52,482 nucleotides of DNA from Fragilariopsis cylindrus CCMP1102 (taxonomy: Eukaryota > Bacillariophyta > Bacillariophyceae > Bacillariales > Bacillariaceae), in contig FMBT01000168.1 in NCBI GenBank assembly GCA_900095095.1, forward strand, positions 1 to 52,482, written 5' to 3'. Position 1 is the stretch's first letter. Every line of letters begins with the position of its first letter. The notes below the pieces were generated by a model. The model did no database searches and was not told where the DNA came from. It worked only from the letters and a program-made list of their open reading frames with translations. The position numbers and the translations under genes were made by a program. Below are positions 23,069 to 33,186 of this stretch, one piece after another.

Positions 23069-23369
23069 TTTTATCCTTATCTGAATAGTCGTGATATTGA
23101 TGACGACGAAGACAATAATAATGATAACGATAACGATAATAATAATGATAACAGTAACAATAACAATCATGACAATGAAATGACAACGGCAGGCAATGAT
23201 TTTTCAATCTCTTGATGAATCACAAGATAACGATGGCGAGGATGATGATGAAGCTATTTGTGATCGAACTATTTGCGACTTTAAATATGAAAAATCAGAT
23301 CAGCAGAATCTTAGCCTGAAGTTAAGGGATATTGGTTCGGTGTTATCACCATGTATAGTATATTTCTGA
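23069..23369 (+). pseudogene. Coding-like fragment, Asp/Asn-rich, no start
   Basis: An open stretch reads YLNSRDIDDDEDNNN and an Asn/Asp tract to AGNDF. With one T removed from TTTTT it continues as QSLDESQDNDGEDDDEAICD, RTICDFKYEKSDQQNLSLKL and a stop at 23369. Composition changes from low-complexity to normal protein-like. There is no ATG in frame and a stop lies just upstream, so it is either a last exon whose other exons I cannot find, or a gene remnant. Confidence 0.35.
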
Positions 23370-23653
23370 ATTGGACATTAATGTAATCATAATTTTGCTT
23401 ATTATTAGTTTCTTTCTTTACCACCATGACTAATTATTTATTGTAATTACCTTTCAGATTATATTTTACATACATTAGTTTCAGTCAGAACCTTTCTTGT
23501 GTGTAAGAATTAAGATTTTAACCCTATTTTTTTCAAAAGAATCTACTTGATCTTGTGAGGCGTGCCCAGAGCAATCTGCTTTTCTCCATTGCCCAATCTA
23601 TCACCAAATCCAAGATACCGACCATTAGTCGTAACCATAATATCCAATAGTTT

Positions 23654-24496
23654 TTAGTAGAGACTTGGAGTCTTGACATTCAAACTACGGAATGATTCGT
23701 TTGCTGACAAATTTGCACGTTCGTGGACTTTGCCTTTCATTACAATCCATGGTCGGTTTAATGCGATATCACTCTTACGGAACAAACCAAAATCAAATGC
23801 AATATCCAGGATGATGTGAATTTGACCTTGAGAGTTGTACATATTTAAATTGATTGCGTCCTCGTTGTTATTGGTCGTACTACTGATACTATCCTTGTTA
23901 GCGGATGTACCTTTAACAGCATGCTCTGGTGAAAGTTGTTGAACAATCAAATCGGTACTTCCCATCAATGCATTAAGCTGAAAGTAGGCGTCGGCCGATG
24001 CAGATGATTTTGCCAAACGAACGAGGAGACGCTCGTATAAGTCTTCCTCGTTCATACTACTTTTATCACACAATACCTTCGAAATTGCCTTCAGCATTAT
24101 TATGCCACCATTATTCGTACCAGCATTAACAATCACGTCTTTCAAGTCGGCTGAATGACGTGGATTAAGAACAACGTCGTTCAGTACTATTTTTTCTTCA
24201 GAAACTTCCTTTTCCAATTCAGATATTGGAATATCGATGTGATCGATCGGAGCATCCAAAGGAATATAATTCAGAAAATTATGCTCCTTCAAGCTTCGCA
24301 GTATCATTCTTCGATCATTGGAACGAGCGTATCGAACCAGGTTGGACTTTAATTTTTCGATCGATTCCTCACGAGATTCTATATGATGATCGGTAACTGA
24401 TCCTGTCATAATGCTGGTATTTTGGTCGACAGAATGAGATGCCATTGTCATCGATGCTGTCGCCATGGTAGCGTTATACTGTACGGAGGACGCCAT
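23654..24496 (-). CDS. Unknown 280-residue protein
   Basis: An intact frame from ATG 24496-24494 (MASSVQYNATMATASMTM) to TAA/TAG at 23654. The N-terminal 40 residues are Met/Ser/Thr-rich. The rest is helical with charged patches: SIEKLKSNLVRYARSNDRR, LKEHNFLNYIPLDAP, MNEEDLYERLLVRLAKSS. Near the end is GQIHIILDIAFDFGLFRKSD. No signal peptide or membrane segment, and I do not recognise the family. A TTG seven codons upstream is in frame, but the ATG is preferred. Its 5' end faces the GFAT gene, so the two share a 477-bp divergent promoter region. Confidence 0.7.
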   Translation of the reverse strand: MASSVQYNATMATASMTMASHSVDQNTSIMTGSVTDHHIESREESIEKLKSNLVRYARSNDRRMILRSLKEHNFLNYIPLDAPIDHIDIPISELEKEVSEEKIVLNDVVLNPRHSADLKDVIVNAGTNNGGIIMLKAISKVLCDKSSMNEEDLYERLLVRLAKSSASADAYFQLNALMGSTDLIVQQLSPEHAVKGTSANKDSISSTTNNNEDAINLNMYNSQGQIHIILDIAFDFGLFRKSDIALNRPWIVMKGKVHERANLSANESFRSLNVKTPSLY

Positions 24497-24973
24497 CTTT
24501 CTTTCTTCTGCAGACAAAGGTTGCGTGAAGTGATTAATGTAAAATAGATAGCGTTAACAGAACAATTATAAAAATTATTAGATGATTTTGATTTCCTTCG
24601 CATTTTTGATGACGATGAACAATATTTATTTGTTGTGCAAAAGTAAACGACATTTATTTGGCGATGAAAAACGCGCCATCATATTAGAGACTATATTATG
24701 TCTCCATAAAAAGTGATATTATGTCTACTGTACATAAAAGTGAGCACGATTGGAAAAAAAATGATACGTACGGTCATTCCAAACACAAGATCCCATAATA
24801 CCTTCGCATTACTAGTATGTCAAAACTCAACAAAATGAGCGTTGAGCAAAAGTTGAAAGTTACAACAAATTAAATATCTTCACTTCACACACCTTCCGAT
24901 ATCTACAGTACATGGTACAAAGTCTGTGTAGTATATTATTCATATAGCGAATAGCAACAAAAACATCTCCACG
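24497..24973. other. Divergent promoter region (unknown protein / GFAT)
   Basis: 477 bp between two divergent start codons. AT-rich; no clear TATA or regulatory repeat. It must contain both promoters. Confidence 0.5.
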
Positions 24974-27570
24974 ATGCTTCGTCAAAGAGCTCAGCTGCTA
25001 CTCTCAAGGACCTCGTCCGTTGCTTCGACTGCAAGAAATCAAGCATGCAACAACAACAACAACAAGTTAGCCAATATTAGTCATCGACGATCGACGGTAA
25101 CACTACCCGCACAAATATCATCATCTTATCGTGCTGTATCTACAATGTCGACTTCGGAGTCAACTTTTTCGTCTTCTTCTTCTTCCGTTTGGAATACCAC
25201 CACGGCCCTAATAGCTGCGACAGTTGCAACGACTGTAGTTGCGACATCCGATTATGTATCACCCAACAAAACCACCGACTGTTGTGGTATCGTCGGTGTA
25301 ATCGGCACAAAAGACCATGCCGACGCACGCGAATTTTTATTAGATGGATTAACAATATTAAAAAATCGTGGATATGACAGTGCAGGTATCGCTACCGTTC
25401 CTATTCGGGGTGAAGATATTCATATAACTAAGTTCGCATCCGATGGTGATAAGGCAGATTCGATAGAACTCGTGGCAAACCATTCTCAACATCTTGGACA
25501 CACAATGGGCATCGCTCACACACGATGGTGCGTTATATCACTACTTAAACTTGTACTCATAATATTACGTTGTTTTTCCCGAATTATGTTATGAAATGTT
25601 TCTACAAAATTGAACGTTAAGAAAGATTGATATTAATTACGGATTCAAATTGTAACTTCCGTATTCATTTTTTGATGAAACGATATACGATATATATGAA
25701 ACAATTCCTGTTCAACTGTTCATTTGATTTGGGCATACCACTTGTGTACACACTAACCATTCGTATGATCTCGTATACTGTATTTTTAAAATCCGAAAAC
25801 AGGGCGACCCATGGAGGCAAAACAGACGAAAATGCTCATCCTCATCAGGATTCATCGGGAAAAATTGCGTTGGCGCACAATGGGATCCTTAATAATGCCA
25901 ACGATCTTAGACGAGAATTGCAAAAAGAAGGACATATCTTCACCTCGCAAACCGATACGGAAGTCATCGTTAAGTTGATCGGCAAGTATTATGATGGGGG
26001 TAAGAGCAAAGACGACAATAAGGAGAATAGCATCACACTAAAGGACGCTACCCGAATCGCCTTGGATCAATGCGATGGAACATGGGGACTGGCTATCGTT
26101 TGTTCCGACACACCCGATGAAATGGTTGTGGCCTGTAACGGCTCACCGTTGGTAATAGGAATTGCTGACGATCGTACCTTCGTCGCATCGGAAACCTCCG
26201 CATTCAACCGGTACACCAAAAACTTTATCAGCATGAAGGATGGAGAAATCGGTGTCTTACATGCTGATGGACGAACCCTCGATCTGAGCCGGACGCAAAT
26301 AGCTCCCGATCAACAGGTTAAGCTGTCGCCGGAACCGCATCCTCACTGGACGATCAAAGAATTGACGGAACAACCCGAGGCTATCGCTCAAGCGCTCAAC
26401 TTCGGTGGACGGATGTCCCACGATCGAGTTATTTTGTCAGGATTGGATCGCAATGAGGATCAAATGTCTAAGATTAAGCACATGACATTGAGTGCATGCG
26501 GGACGTCTCTCAACGCGGCGAAGTACGGAGAAAGAATAATGAAACAACTAGGATCCTTTGATAGCGTCGCGTCGATCGATGCCGCCGAAACAGAATCGAA
26601 AGATTTTCCATGCATGGACAACGTTCAAACCACGGGGTTGATAGTGGTATCACAATCGGGCGAGACGAAGGACGTTCATCGGGTCCTTGTCAATGCTATG
26701 GAAAAGGGTATCGCCGCTCTCAGTGTGGTAAATGCTGTCGGCAGTTTGATCGCACGTACGACAAATATGGGGGTGTATTGTAATGCGGGAAGAGAAAACG
26801 CCGTGGCAAGTACAAAGGCCTTCACAACACAAGTCACTGTATTAGCTTTAATTGCTATCTGGTTTCGAGAATGTCGCGACCGCGCAGCTGGACGATCTCC
26901 AAACATTGAAGCGGGAAGAGTCAAGGACGCACTAATGAGATTACCTATTACTATTGGAATGGCAATGAAAACTTGCAGACCTCAATGCAAAAAAATTGCA
27001 GAAAAACTCATGGATAAAGAACATTGTTTCGTTTTGGGGAAAGGATACGCTGAGCCAGTGGCCTATGAGGGAGCGCTCAAAATTAAGGAAATGTGCTATC
27101 TCCATGCCGAGGGATACAGCGGTGGTGCCTTGAAGCATGGTCCGTTCGCCCTTATTGAAGGTGAAAAAGGAAAGTATGGAGCCACTCCCATTATCATGTT
27201 TATCCTAGACGACCAGCACGCTCAGCATATGAGATCGGCAGCGGAGGAAGTGAAGGCAAGGGGAGCACAACTCATTATTATTACTGACAAGCCTTCATTA
27301 GCACGCGATTTAGACGACGATCCGATTATTATTCCACAAAATGGTCCGATGACAGCTCTGACAGGTGTGATTCCCTTGCAACTGATAGCATACGAACTTG
27401 CTTTACTCCGGTACGTCGATTTGGTGGACTGTATTTTCTTCAATTTCAATTTTAATCTCAAAAAAACAAATCGTCTCACCCTTCATTCACCTACTTTTTT
27501 AAAATCTTTACGCAGTGGGATCAACCCAGATACTCCACGGAACCTCGCAAAGGCTGTAACTGTTGATTAG
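24974..27570 (+). CDS. GFAT: Glutamine:fructose-6-phosphate transaminase (isomerizing), GFAT/GlmS
   Basis: Makes glucosamine-6-phosphate from fructose-6-phosphate and glutamine, the first step to UDP-GlcNAc, chitin and glycans. Exons 24974-25527, 25803-27410 and 27516-27570 give 738 residues; donors GTGCGT and GTACGT, acceptors ACAG and GCAG. The glutaminase domain starts CCGIVGVIG (nucleophile Cys about residue 104) and has [20 protein letters not shown] across the first splice, and [12 protein letters not shown]. The two SIS domains contain [41 protein letters not shown] and [14 protein letters not shown]. The end [10 protein letters not shown] is the usual C terminus and is completed by the last exon. 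About 102 residues precede the catalytic Cys: a Ser/Arg-rich start ([20 protein letters not shown]), an Asn run, and a hydrophobic stretch ([17 protein letters not shown]). This looks like an organelle-targeting presequence. Confidence 0.96.
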
Positions 27571-28563
27571 ATACTTTATTTAACAGTCTCTCTGTACCAG
27601 GCAATCTAGCCAATACGATACAATTTGTTTGGTATTTCTTCGTGACTTTTTTAGAGTAACAACGTTTAAAGTTCACCATCAAAATATGTTTGTATCTTCA
27701 GCGCATTATTTGGATGGATGTTTTTTGTCTAGTTTTTCTTTTCAATAGCTGAATCAAACGAAAATTAATTATCGAAAGATCCTAGTTAGCTTTCCACACT
27801 AAGCACCCACTGCCGGTACTCAAGTCTTTTTTTTTAGATCTCTTTTCTCATTTAACAACAAAATTTAGTTGAGACTATGAAACTAAAATAAATAATGTCC
27901 TACAAGGAGACGGAGTGATCCTCAAGTAGAGCTGTAAAAGACATCCTACAATTTACAGGATAGAAGCAAAGCAACTAGCTAAGTTACCATATCAAATAGA
28001 GTGGCAGGGGTAGCAACAATAATGAACTAGCTTCTGTAGTATAGCATACGGGTGGGGTACGTACGAGAACGACACTTCGCGCGAGGAAATATTTTTCTAG
28101 TCGTACTACGCGCAGTAGCATTATTGATGATAATGATACAACGAATGACGAATCTTAAATTTTTTTCTCGATATAATTATTTGTTGTGAGAGAACGCACA
28201 TACAACTGGAATACCAAGAGCAAGGAAAATCTTTTCCGAGAGTGAAAAGGTGTTTAAAAAAAGCAAACAAGTGATCGCCAACATCTCATTATACCCGCTA
28301 TTGATTTGAATCAAACAAAAATGAATGTGTGTCGTCAATTACTATCAATTTTGAAAAAGTTGCGACAAATTTTTAACGCTTTCGATCATATTCGCTCGCT
28401 CACTGCCTAATTAGGTCTTAGAAAGAAAGGAGAAAAGCGATAGAGAAATGTTTCATCAACTAAAGGCTGATTGATTCCTTCATTCATTGCAATCTTCAGC
28501 TCATAAAACTTGATAACTACGATCTTCTAATTCAACCAACTAACTTCTATCCGAATTCAAAAC
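27571..28563. other. Intergenic / promoter of the silaffin-like gene
   Basis: About 1 kb between two plus-strand genes. No frame, RNA or mobile element recognised. Confidence 0.5.
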
Positions 28564-29547
28564 ATGAATAACACCACTATTTCCCATGGCTTCCGTGCTG
28601 TCATCGGCGGATGCAATCGTCGTATCTCTTTGCTGCTTTTGATACTAGTCGTGTTCGTATCGTCTGGGGTAACTGGAAGTGGACTTCGCGCAAGAGAACT
28701 CGGAATCGGCTGGGCGCCAACTGATAGCAGCAGCGTCGATGTTACCGACGCACCAGTTGCTATCTCTGATGAAGGAATGATCGATGACAGCGATGAGCTC
28801 AAATCGATCAGAACCAAGTCGACGAAATTGAATTCAATCAAGAAGAAGGAGCACGAGCCCAAGAAGGTAGCGAAGGCGAAGAAAGGTACTGATAAGATGA
28901 CTAAGAGCGAGAAGAGCGCAAGAAAACTCGGAATCGGTTGGGTGCCAACTGATAGCAGCAGCGTCGATGTTACCGACGCACCAGTTGCTATCTCTGATGA
29001 AGGAATGGTCGATGACAGCGATGAGCTCAAATCGTCCAAGACCAAGTCGACGAAATTGAAATCAGTCAAGAAGAAGGGCGACGAATCCAAAAAGGCGGCG
29101 AAGAAAGGCATTGACAAGATGATTAAGAGTGAGAAGAGAACAAAGTCGAAGGGTGATGAGCCGACGTCGAAAATCGATATAGAAGAGGCCATCGATGATG
29201 GAGCAATTGAAGATTCTTCTACTGACAGCCCGTTTACTTTTGATCCTACCACTTTTGCACCAACTACAGCGGTACCATCTGCCGACGATCCAACAGCGGC
29301 TCCTGTAGTACCAAGTACACAGTCTCCAACAAAGGCACCAAGTACACAGTCTCCAACAAAGGCACCAAGTACACAGGCTCCAACAAAGGCACCAAGTACA
29401 CAGGCTCCAACAAAGGCACCAAGTACACAGGCTCCAACAAAGGCACCAAGTACACAAGCTCCAACTTCGAGAAAGTCTACGAAGGCAGCAACAAAGCAAG
29501 ATAAGAGCAGCTCCAAAAAGACTAAAGCGCCGGCGGAAGGTGTTTGA
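28564..29547 (+). CDS. Secreted silaffin-like protein with two tandem R-x-L units and PSTQAPTKA repeats
   Basis: A 327-residue intact frame. Residues about 20-38 form a signal peptide (RISLLLLILVVFVSSGVTG). After it come two 76-residue tandem units, starting at AGA 28693 and AGA 28921. Each begins R-[EK]-L-GIGW-[AV]-PTDSSSVDVTDAP, contains an acidic patch (SDEGM-[IV]-DDSDELK) and ends in a Lys/Ser-rich part (KKKEHEPKKVAKAKK, KMTKSEK). The R-x-L sequence is the processing motif reported for diatom silaffins and related frustule proteins. A Thr/Asp/Pro region leads into a 9-residue repeat (PSTQ[AS]PTKA), mucin-like and suited to O-glycosylation, then a basic tail (KSSSKKTKAPAEGV). Lys, Ser and Pro enrichment in a secreted protein fits silica deposition or cell-wall roles. 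This is inference; no homologue is claimed. A 355-codon antisense frame is a shadow of the repeats. Confidence 0.85.
   Translation: MNNTTISHGFRAVIGGCNRRISLLLLILVVFVSSGVTGSGLRARELGIGWAPTDSSSVDVTDAPVAISDEGMIDDSDELKSIRTKSTKLNSIKKKEHEPKKVAKAKKGTDKMTKSEKSARKLGIGWVPTDSSSVDVTDAPVAISDEGMVDDSDELKSSKTKSTKLKSVKKKGDESKKAAKKGIDKMIKSEKRTKSKGDEPTSKIDIEEAIDDGAIEDSSTDSPFTFDPTTFAPTTAVPSADDPTAAPVVPSTQSPTKAPSTQSPTKAPSTQAPTKAPSTQAPTKAPSTQAPTKAPSTQAPTSRKSTKAATKQDKSSSKKTKAPAEGV
29311..29466. repeat. 27-bp minisatellite inside the silaffin-like gene
   Basis: Five full units of ccaagtacacag(g/t)ctccaac... (27 bp, 9 codons) starting at 29311, 29338, 29365, 29392 and 29419, and a sixth partial unit. The first two units have TCT where later ones have GCT, and the sixth carries CAA for CAG. 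Confidence 0.95.
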
Positions 29548-29823
29548 GGAAACGAATTTACCTTCATTAATTCTGTATCAGTGTTGGAAAGGAAAGTAGG
29601 CTTCGTATTGCAAAAGTATAACATTATGCATCAAGATTTGTGATTTGATGCAAAATTTCATGTTTTGAAAGTAAAGATTATTGCACTCTATCATTCCAGA
29701 TATATCGGGTACAGTGTATACGAGACTGGGCCCTGATGTGATGTAGCAACTAATTTTAAAATAATATAGTCAATAAAATTATATTATAACTACCAACTAA
29801 ATGACTATATATGAGGATGGAAA

Positions 29824-32157
29824 TTACAAATCCAATTTCTCTTTCGTCTTTACCTTATAATAGGTACGCCGTTTCGTTTCCTTAGAACCTATACAATCGT
29901 CTGGCCTGGTATCACTAGTATCTGAAGCTCTCGAATTTTTCAATTTCTCTTTTTTCTTAATCTTGGGGGATTTAGTAGATTGACCCGAGCTTGGTAAATA
30001 TTCATCCGGACTTTGCATTAGATCTATTTCTTGCTGTCGGATACCAACAGATCGCAGATTAGATTTTGTTTCACTTAGCAAAGACTTTAATGTCTTTTTT
30101 TTCGTTTGTGAGGGCGATGACGGAACAGAAATACCGTTACCCTTTTTATTTTCCAAATCCTCACTTTTTTTCTTCTTTTTCTTCTTCTTTACGCTACTTT
30201 TATCCTTTGGCTGTAAAGAAATAGAAGATGGACTGATAACACTACCGCTAGAAATCTTAGAGGAAGTTTTCTTTTTCACTGACGGCGATGATATATCAGT
30301 TGTATTTTTCTTTGTTTTAGAGTTACGTTTTTCTTTCGGTGCTTTTGATGATGATGGTGATGATGATGTCCCCGATGATGCTGTAATGCTTTTGGGTATC
30401 GGATCCATTTGTTGTATGGGAGGGCTGTCGTCGTCGACACTACCGCAGGTAGAAATACTTACATCGCTACTAATATTTGTGTCGTTATCGGATGATACAA
30501 TATCATCTAAGAAGTCATCGTCGGAAATAGAATGTGGTTGTCGTATTATTGTTTTCTTGCCATTTTTGTAAACGACGGATATCTTTTCCTTTTTGTCATG
30601 TTCTATCTCCTTTTTATTACTGCTGCTTTTACTACTGTGTGATAGATTGCCATTGTTGTTGTTTGAATGTTCTCGTTGAATGTTACTTATTTCTTCCGGT
30701 TTTGAAATTTTCTTTTGCATCCCATGTAGAGTACCGGACTTAGCGGCCATCAAGGATCGTCGAACGGGAGCTCCCCGTTTCGCAGGAGAGTTTTGGTTTC
30801 GTTCGGTATTATTGTTGTCTACGGCGTCTTCCGTTTCTGCTACAGCTTCTTTTTGCTTTTTGGTCGCTAAGTCTTTACTCGTCCGCATCCCATGAAGAGT
30901 GCCAGACTTAGCGGCCATCAAGGATCGTCGAACAACGGGAGCTCCCCGTTTCCCAGGAGAGTTTCGGTTTCGTTCGGTATTATTGTTGTCTACGGCGTCT
31001 TCCGTTTCTGCTACAGCTTCTTTTTGCTTTTTGGTCGCTAAGTCTTTACTCGTCCGCATCCCATGAAGAGTGCCAGACTTAGCGGCCATCAAGGATCGTC
31101 GAACAACGGGAGCTCCCCGTTTCGCAGGAGAGTTTTCTGCAGCTTCTTTCGTTTTAGTATTCGTCCGCATCTCATGAAGAGTACCGGACTTAGCGGCTAT
31201 CAATGATCGAGTAACGGGAGCTCGCCGTATCGGCAGAGGAGAGTTTTGGTTTGTTAGAGCATCTTGATCTTTTGACGCTGATTCTATCATCGCCCTAGCC
31301 TTGGCGACACCGATTCCCATGTCGTGAGAAGTCCCGGACTTCGTTTTACCAAGCAATCGATTAAGAGGTGGACTTCGTTTTTCTTCATCAAATGTTTCGC
31401 GTTTGGTTCTGTATGATATTCTGTCTTTCGTTGGATTGGGTGACATTGGGGAGGGACGTTCTGTTTTTGCAAAGGCTAGATTTAATCCCATATTATGAAC
31501 ATCATCGTTCGAAGCAGCCTTACTGGGAGGATGGTTGGTGGGTGATTTGGCAGGACGTCGACTACTGATGCTACCTACATATTGTTTTGATAGCGCATCT
31601 GGACTTTTTTGATGCGACAAAAGATCATTTATTAATGAAGACGACGGTTTCATGTCCAAAGACACACTTTTACATCGTCGTGGTACGTGATCGCGTGGTA
31701 CTGCTGCTAAACGAGGATGATATATACGACGTCCTCCTACTGGTGAAATAGTCAGTTCAATTGCGAGATCGTCCGTCGACTGTGATCGGGAGGGTAATTC
31801 TCGATGATTTCGTTGAAGCGATCTGATACTACTGTTGTTGCTGTTGTTACAATCTTCGTCGTTCAAGGTCACGATGATGTCATCATTCACTACTAGTACA
31901 GTACCGTCGTCGTCGTCGTTTATTTGATTTTGTTCTAGTTGTATTTTCAGAAGCATATCACCCCACGGAACAGGTGCTACATCTGGCCCATCAGGTGGAT
32001 CTTCTTCCAAACCACACTCCACCATGAAGGCTGTATGTCGCATTTCTCCAATCTCATCTTCTTGATAAAATAAATCATCGATCAAATGATCTTCCAATCT
32101 AGGAACAATTTCTGTTTTCGTAACGAGTTCAACGGACCATTGGATACGCATCGCCAT
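29824..32157 (-). CDS. Conserved diatom protein of unknown function with AKSGTLHGM-type repeats
   Basis: The frame from ATG 32157-32155 (MAMRIQWSVELVTKTEI) to 29824 is intact, about 777 residues. The N-terminal 70 residues look like a folded conserved domain (DDLFYQEDEIGEMRHTAF, DPPDGPDVAPVPWGDMLLKI), which I associate with uncharacterised diatom proteins. After that, the motif (A/T)KSGT(L/S)H-x-M recurs at least five times, each preceded by P(V)VRRSLM or NRLL. Two copies lie in near-identical 57-residue tandem units. The C-terminal third is Ser/Lys-rich (KKKKKKKKSEDLENKK), probably disordered and nuclear (inference). It is convergent with the silaffin-like gene (276 bp apart). Recurrence of one short motif suggests a multivalent docking protein. 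Confidence 0.75.
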   Translation of the reverse strand: MAMRIQWSVELVTKTEIVPRLEDHLIDDLFYQEDEIGEMRHTAFMVECGLEEDPPDGPDVAPVPWGDMLLKIQLEQNQINDDDDGTVLVVNDDIIVTLNDEDCNNSNNSSIRSLQRNHRELPSRSQSTDDLAIELTISPVGGRRIYHPRLAAVPRDHVPRRCKSVSLDMKPSSSLINDLLSHQKSPDALSKQYVGSISSRRPAKSPTNHPPSKAASNDDVHNMGLNLAFAKTERPSPMSPNPTKDRISYRTKRETFDEEKRSPPLNRLLGKTKSGTSHDMGIGVAKARAMIESASKDQDALTNQNSPLPIRRAPVTRSLIAAKSGTLHEMRTNTKTKEAAENSPAKRGAPVVRRSLMAAKSGTLHGMRTSKDLATKKQKEAVAETEDAVDNNNTERNRNSPGKRGAPVVRRSLMAAKSGTLHGMRTSKDLATKKQKEAVAETEDAVDNNNTERNQNSPAKRGAPVRRSLMAAKSGTLHGMQKKISKPEEISNIQREHSNNNNGNLSHSSKSSSNKKEIEHDKKEKISVVYKNGKKTIIRQPHSISDDDFLDDIVSSDNDTNISSDVSISTCGSVDDDSPPIQQMDPIPKSITASSGTSSSPSSSKAPKEKRNSKTKKNTTDISSPSVKKKTSSKISSGSVISPSSISLQPKDKSSVKKKKKKKKSEDLENKKGNGISVPSSPSQTKKKTLKSLLSETKSNLRSVGIRQQEIDLMQSPDEYLPSSGQSTKSPKIKKKEKLKNSRASDTSDTRPDDCIGSKETKRRTYYKVKTKEKLDL
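30740..31081. repeat. 171-bp tandem repeat, two copies
   Basis: Two nearly identical 171-bp units (57 codons) span the interval. They differ by a few bases (gggagctccccgtttcgcag / cccag). A third, shorter partial unit follows to about 31140. The high identity implies recent duplication or gene conversion. Confidence 0.9.
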
Positions 32158-33186
32158 GGCTGAAGACAATTTATATTATTATTATTATTCTCTCTGTTCT
32201 TCTTTCTCTCTCTCTCTCTCTCTTTCTCTTTCTCTTTCTCTCTCTCTCTCCTACTCTCCTACTCTCTTCTAGAGCCTTAATTGTAGTCACCGTAGTGTAG
32301 CATAAAGTCAATGTATTCTAATTCGGTTGTTTGTGTTGGAATGCTAATGTACCAGGTACGCCAATCATATGTCATACGCAAGCACTTCGAGAGTGTAATA
32401 ATTTATCTAAATTTCAATTGTACCGGTAGATATACGATCGATGGGCGTATGTTACAAATGACTATTTTTATTTATTGTAATGATAATATTATAATAATAT
32501 ATAGAGTCCTAATATGTACAAGCGGATGTAACATAATACTTCCTCTGTGCACCGTTAAGTGATTGCGCGCTATCGTTTGTAATTATTAGAAAATAAAGCG
32601 TTGAAGCCTTAAAATCTTCGTACAATCTTCGCTTATTTTTATTTGTTTCGTACATTTCGCATTTTGTGGTAGATTTTAAGGGTTCAATGCGCTTTATCGT
32701 CTAATAATTCTTAGCGATAGTGTGCAGTCACTTAGCGGTACACGGAGGAAGTATGAATGCACTACTGTCATCCGATATGAATGCACGAATAAAGATTACT
32801 ACGATACGACTACTATGTACTAAAGCTACTTCTACTTTACATGTACGTACCGTACTGTGCTTACAGTCAGGTTTATAAATTTTTTGATGCCTGCTTACAG
32901 TAACGTTAGCTCGTGAAGCGTTTCAGTCTTCGAAAAGTCTTCAATCCCATCTTATAATTTCAAAAATGCTGCCTGCAATCAATCGAACACCGAGCAGTGG
33001 AACAGTGGCAGCAGACAGCAACAAGGACAACATACACTACTGCATCAAAAACTGAATCAATTGAATCCATCAACATCTGATCATTGATTCGATTCACTAA
33101 TTCTTTTAGAAAAAAAGGGACGAATCACTCATACGTTATATACAGTAAATATTAGTTCTTCGTTCGAACACGAACTTTAAACAAGT
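32158..33186. other. Divergent intergenic region with TC tract and inverted repeat
   Basis: Separates the unknown protein (-) from the kinase (+). It contains a (TC)n/(CTTT) pyrimidine tract at about 32204-32250 just upstream of the minus-strand start, and the inverted repeat annotated separately. Confidence 0.6.
32522..32774. repeat. Long imperfect inverted repeat (foldback element or MITE-like)
   Basis: Left arm about 32533-32618, right arm about 32671-32755, loop about 52 bp. Matching blocks, left against the reverse complement of right: atacttcctctgtgcacc / atacttcctccgtgtacc; ttaagtgattgcgcgctatcg / ctaagtgactgcacactatcg (first 20 bases compared); aattattagaaaataaagcg / aattattagacgataaagcg; ccttaaaatct / cccttaaaatct. 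Outer ends add gcggatg against tcatccg. Arms match at roughly 80-85% by eye. No transposase is nearby and no clear target-site duplication was seen. Confidence 0.88.

Noticed and set aside
28557..29624. 355-codon minus-strand frame opposite the silaffin-like gene (repeats of ACVLGAFVG)
   Set aside because: It is the mirror of the 27-bp and 228-bp repeats. Repeats whose unit is a multiple of three keep all frames open. The plus strand has the signal peptide and R-x-L units.
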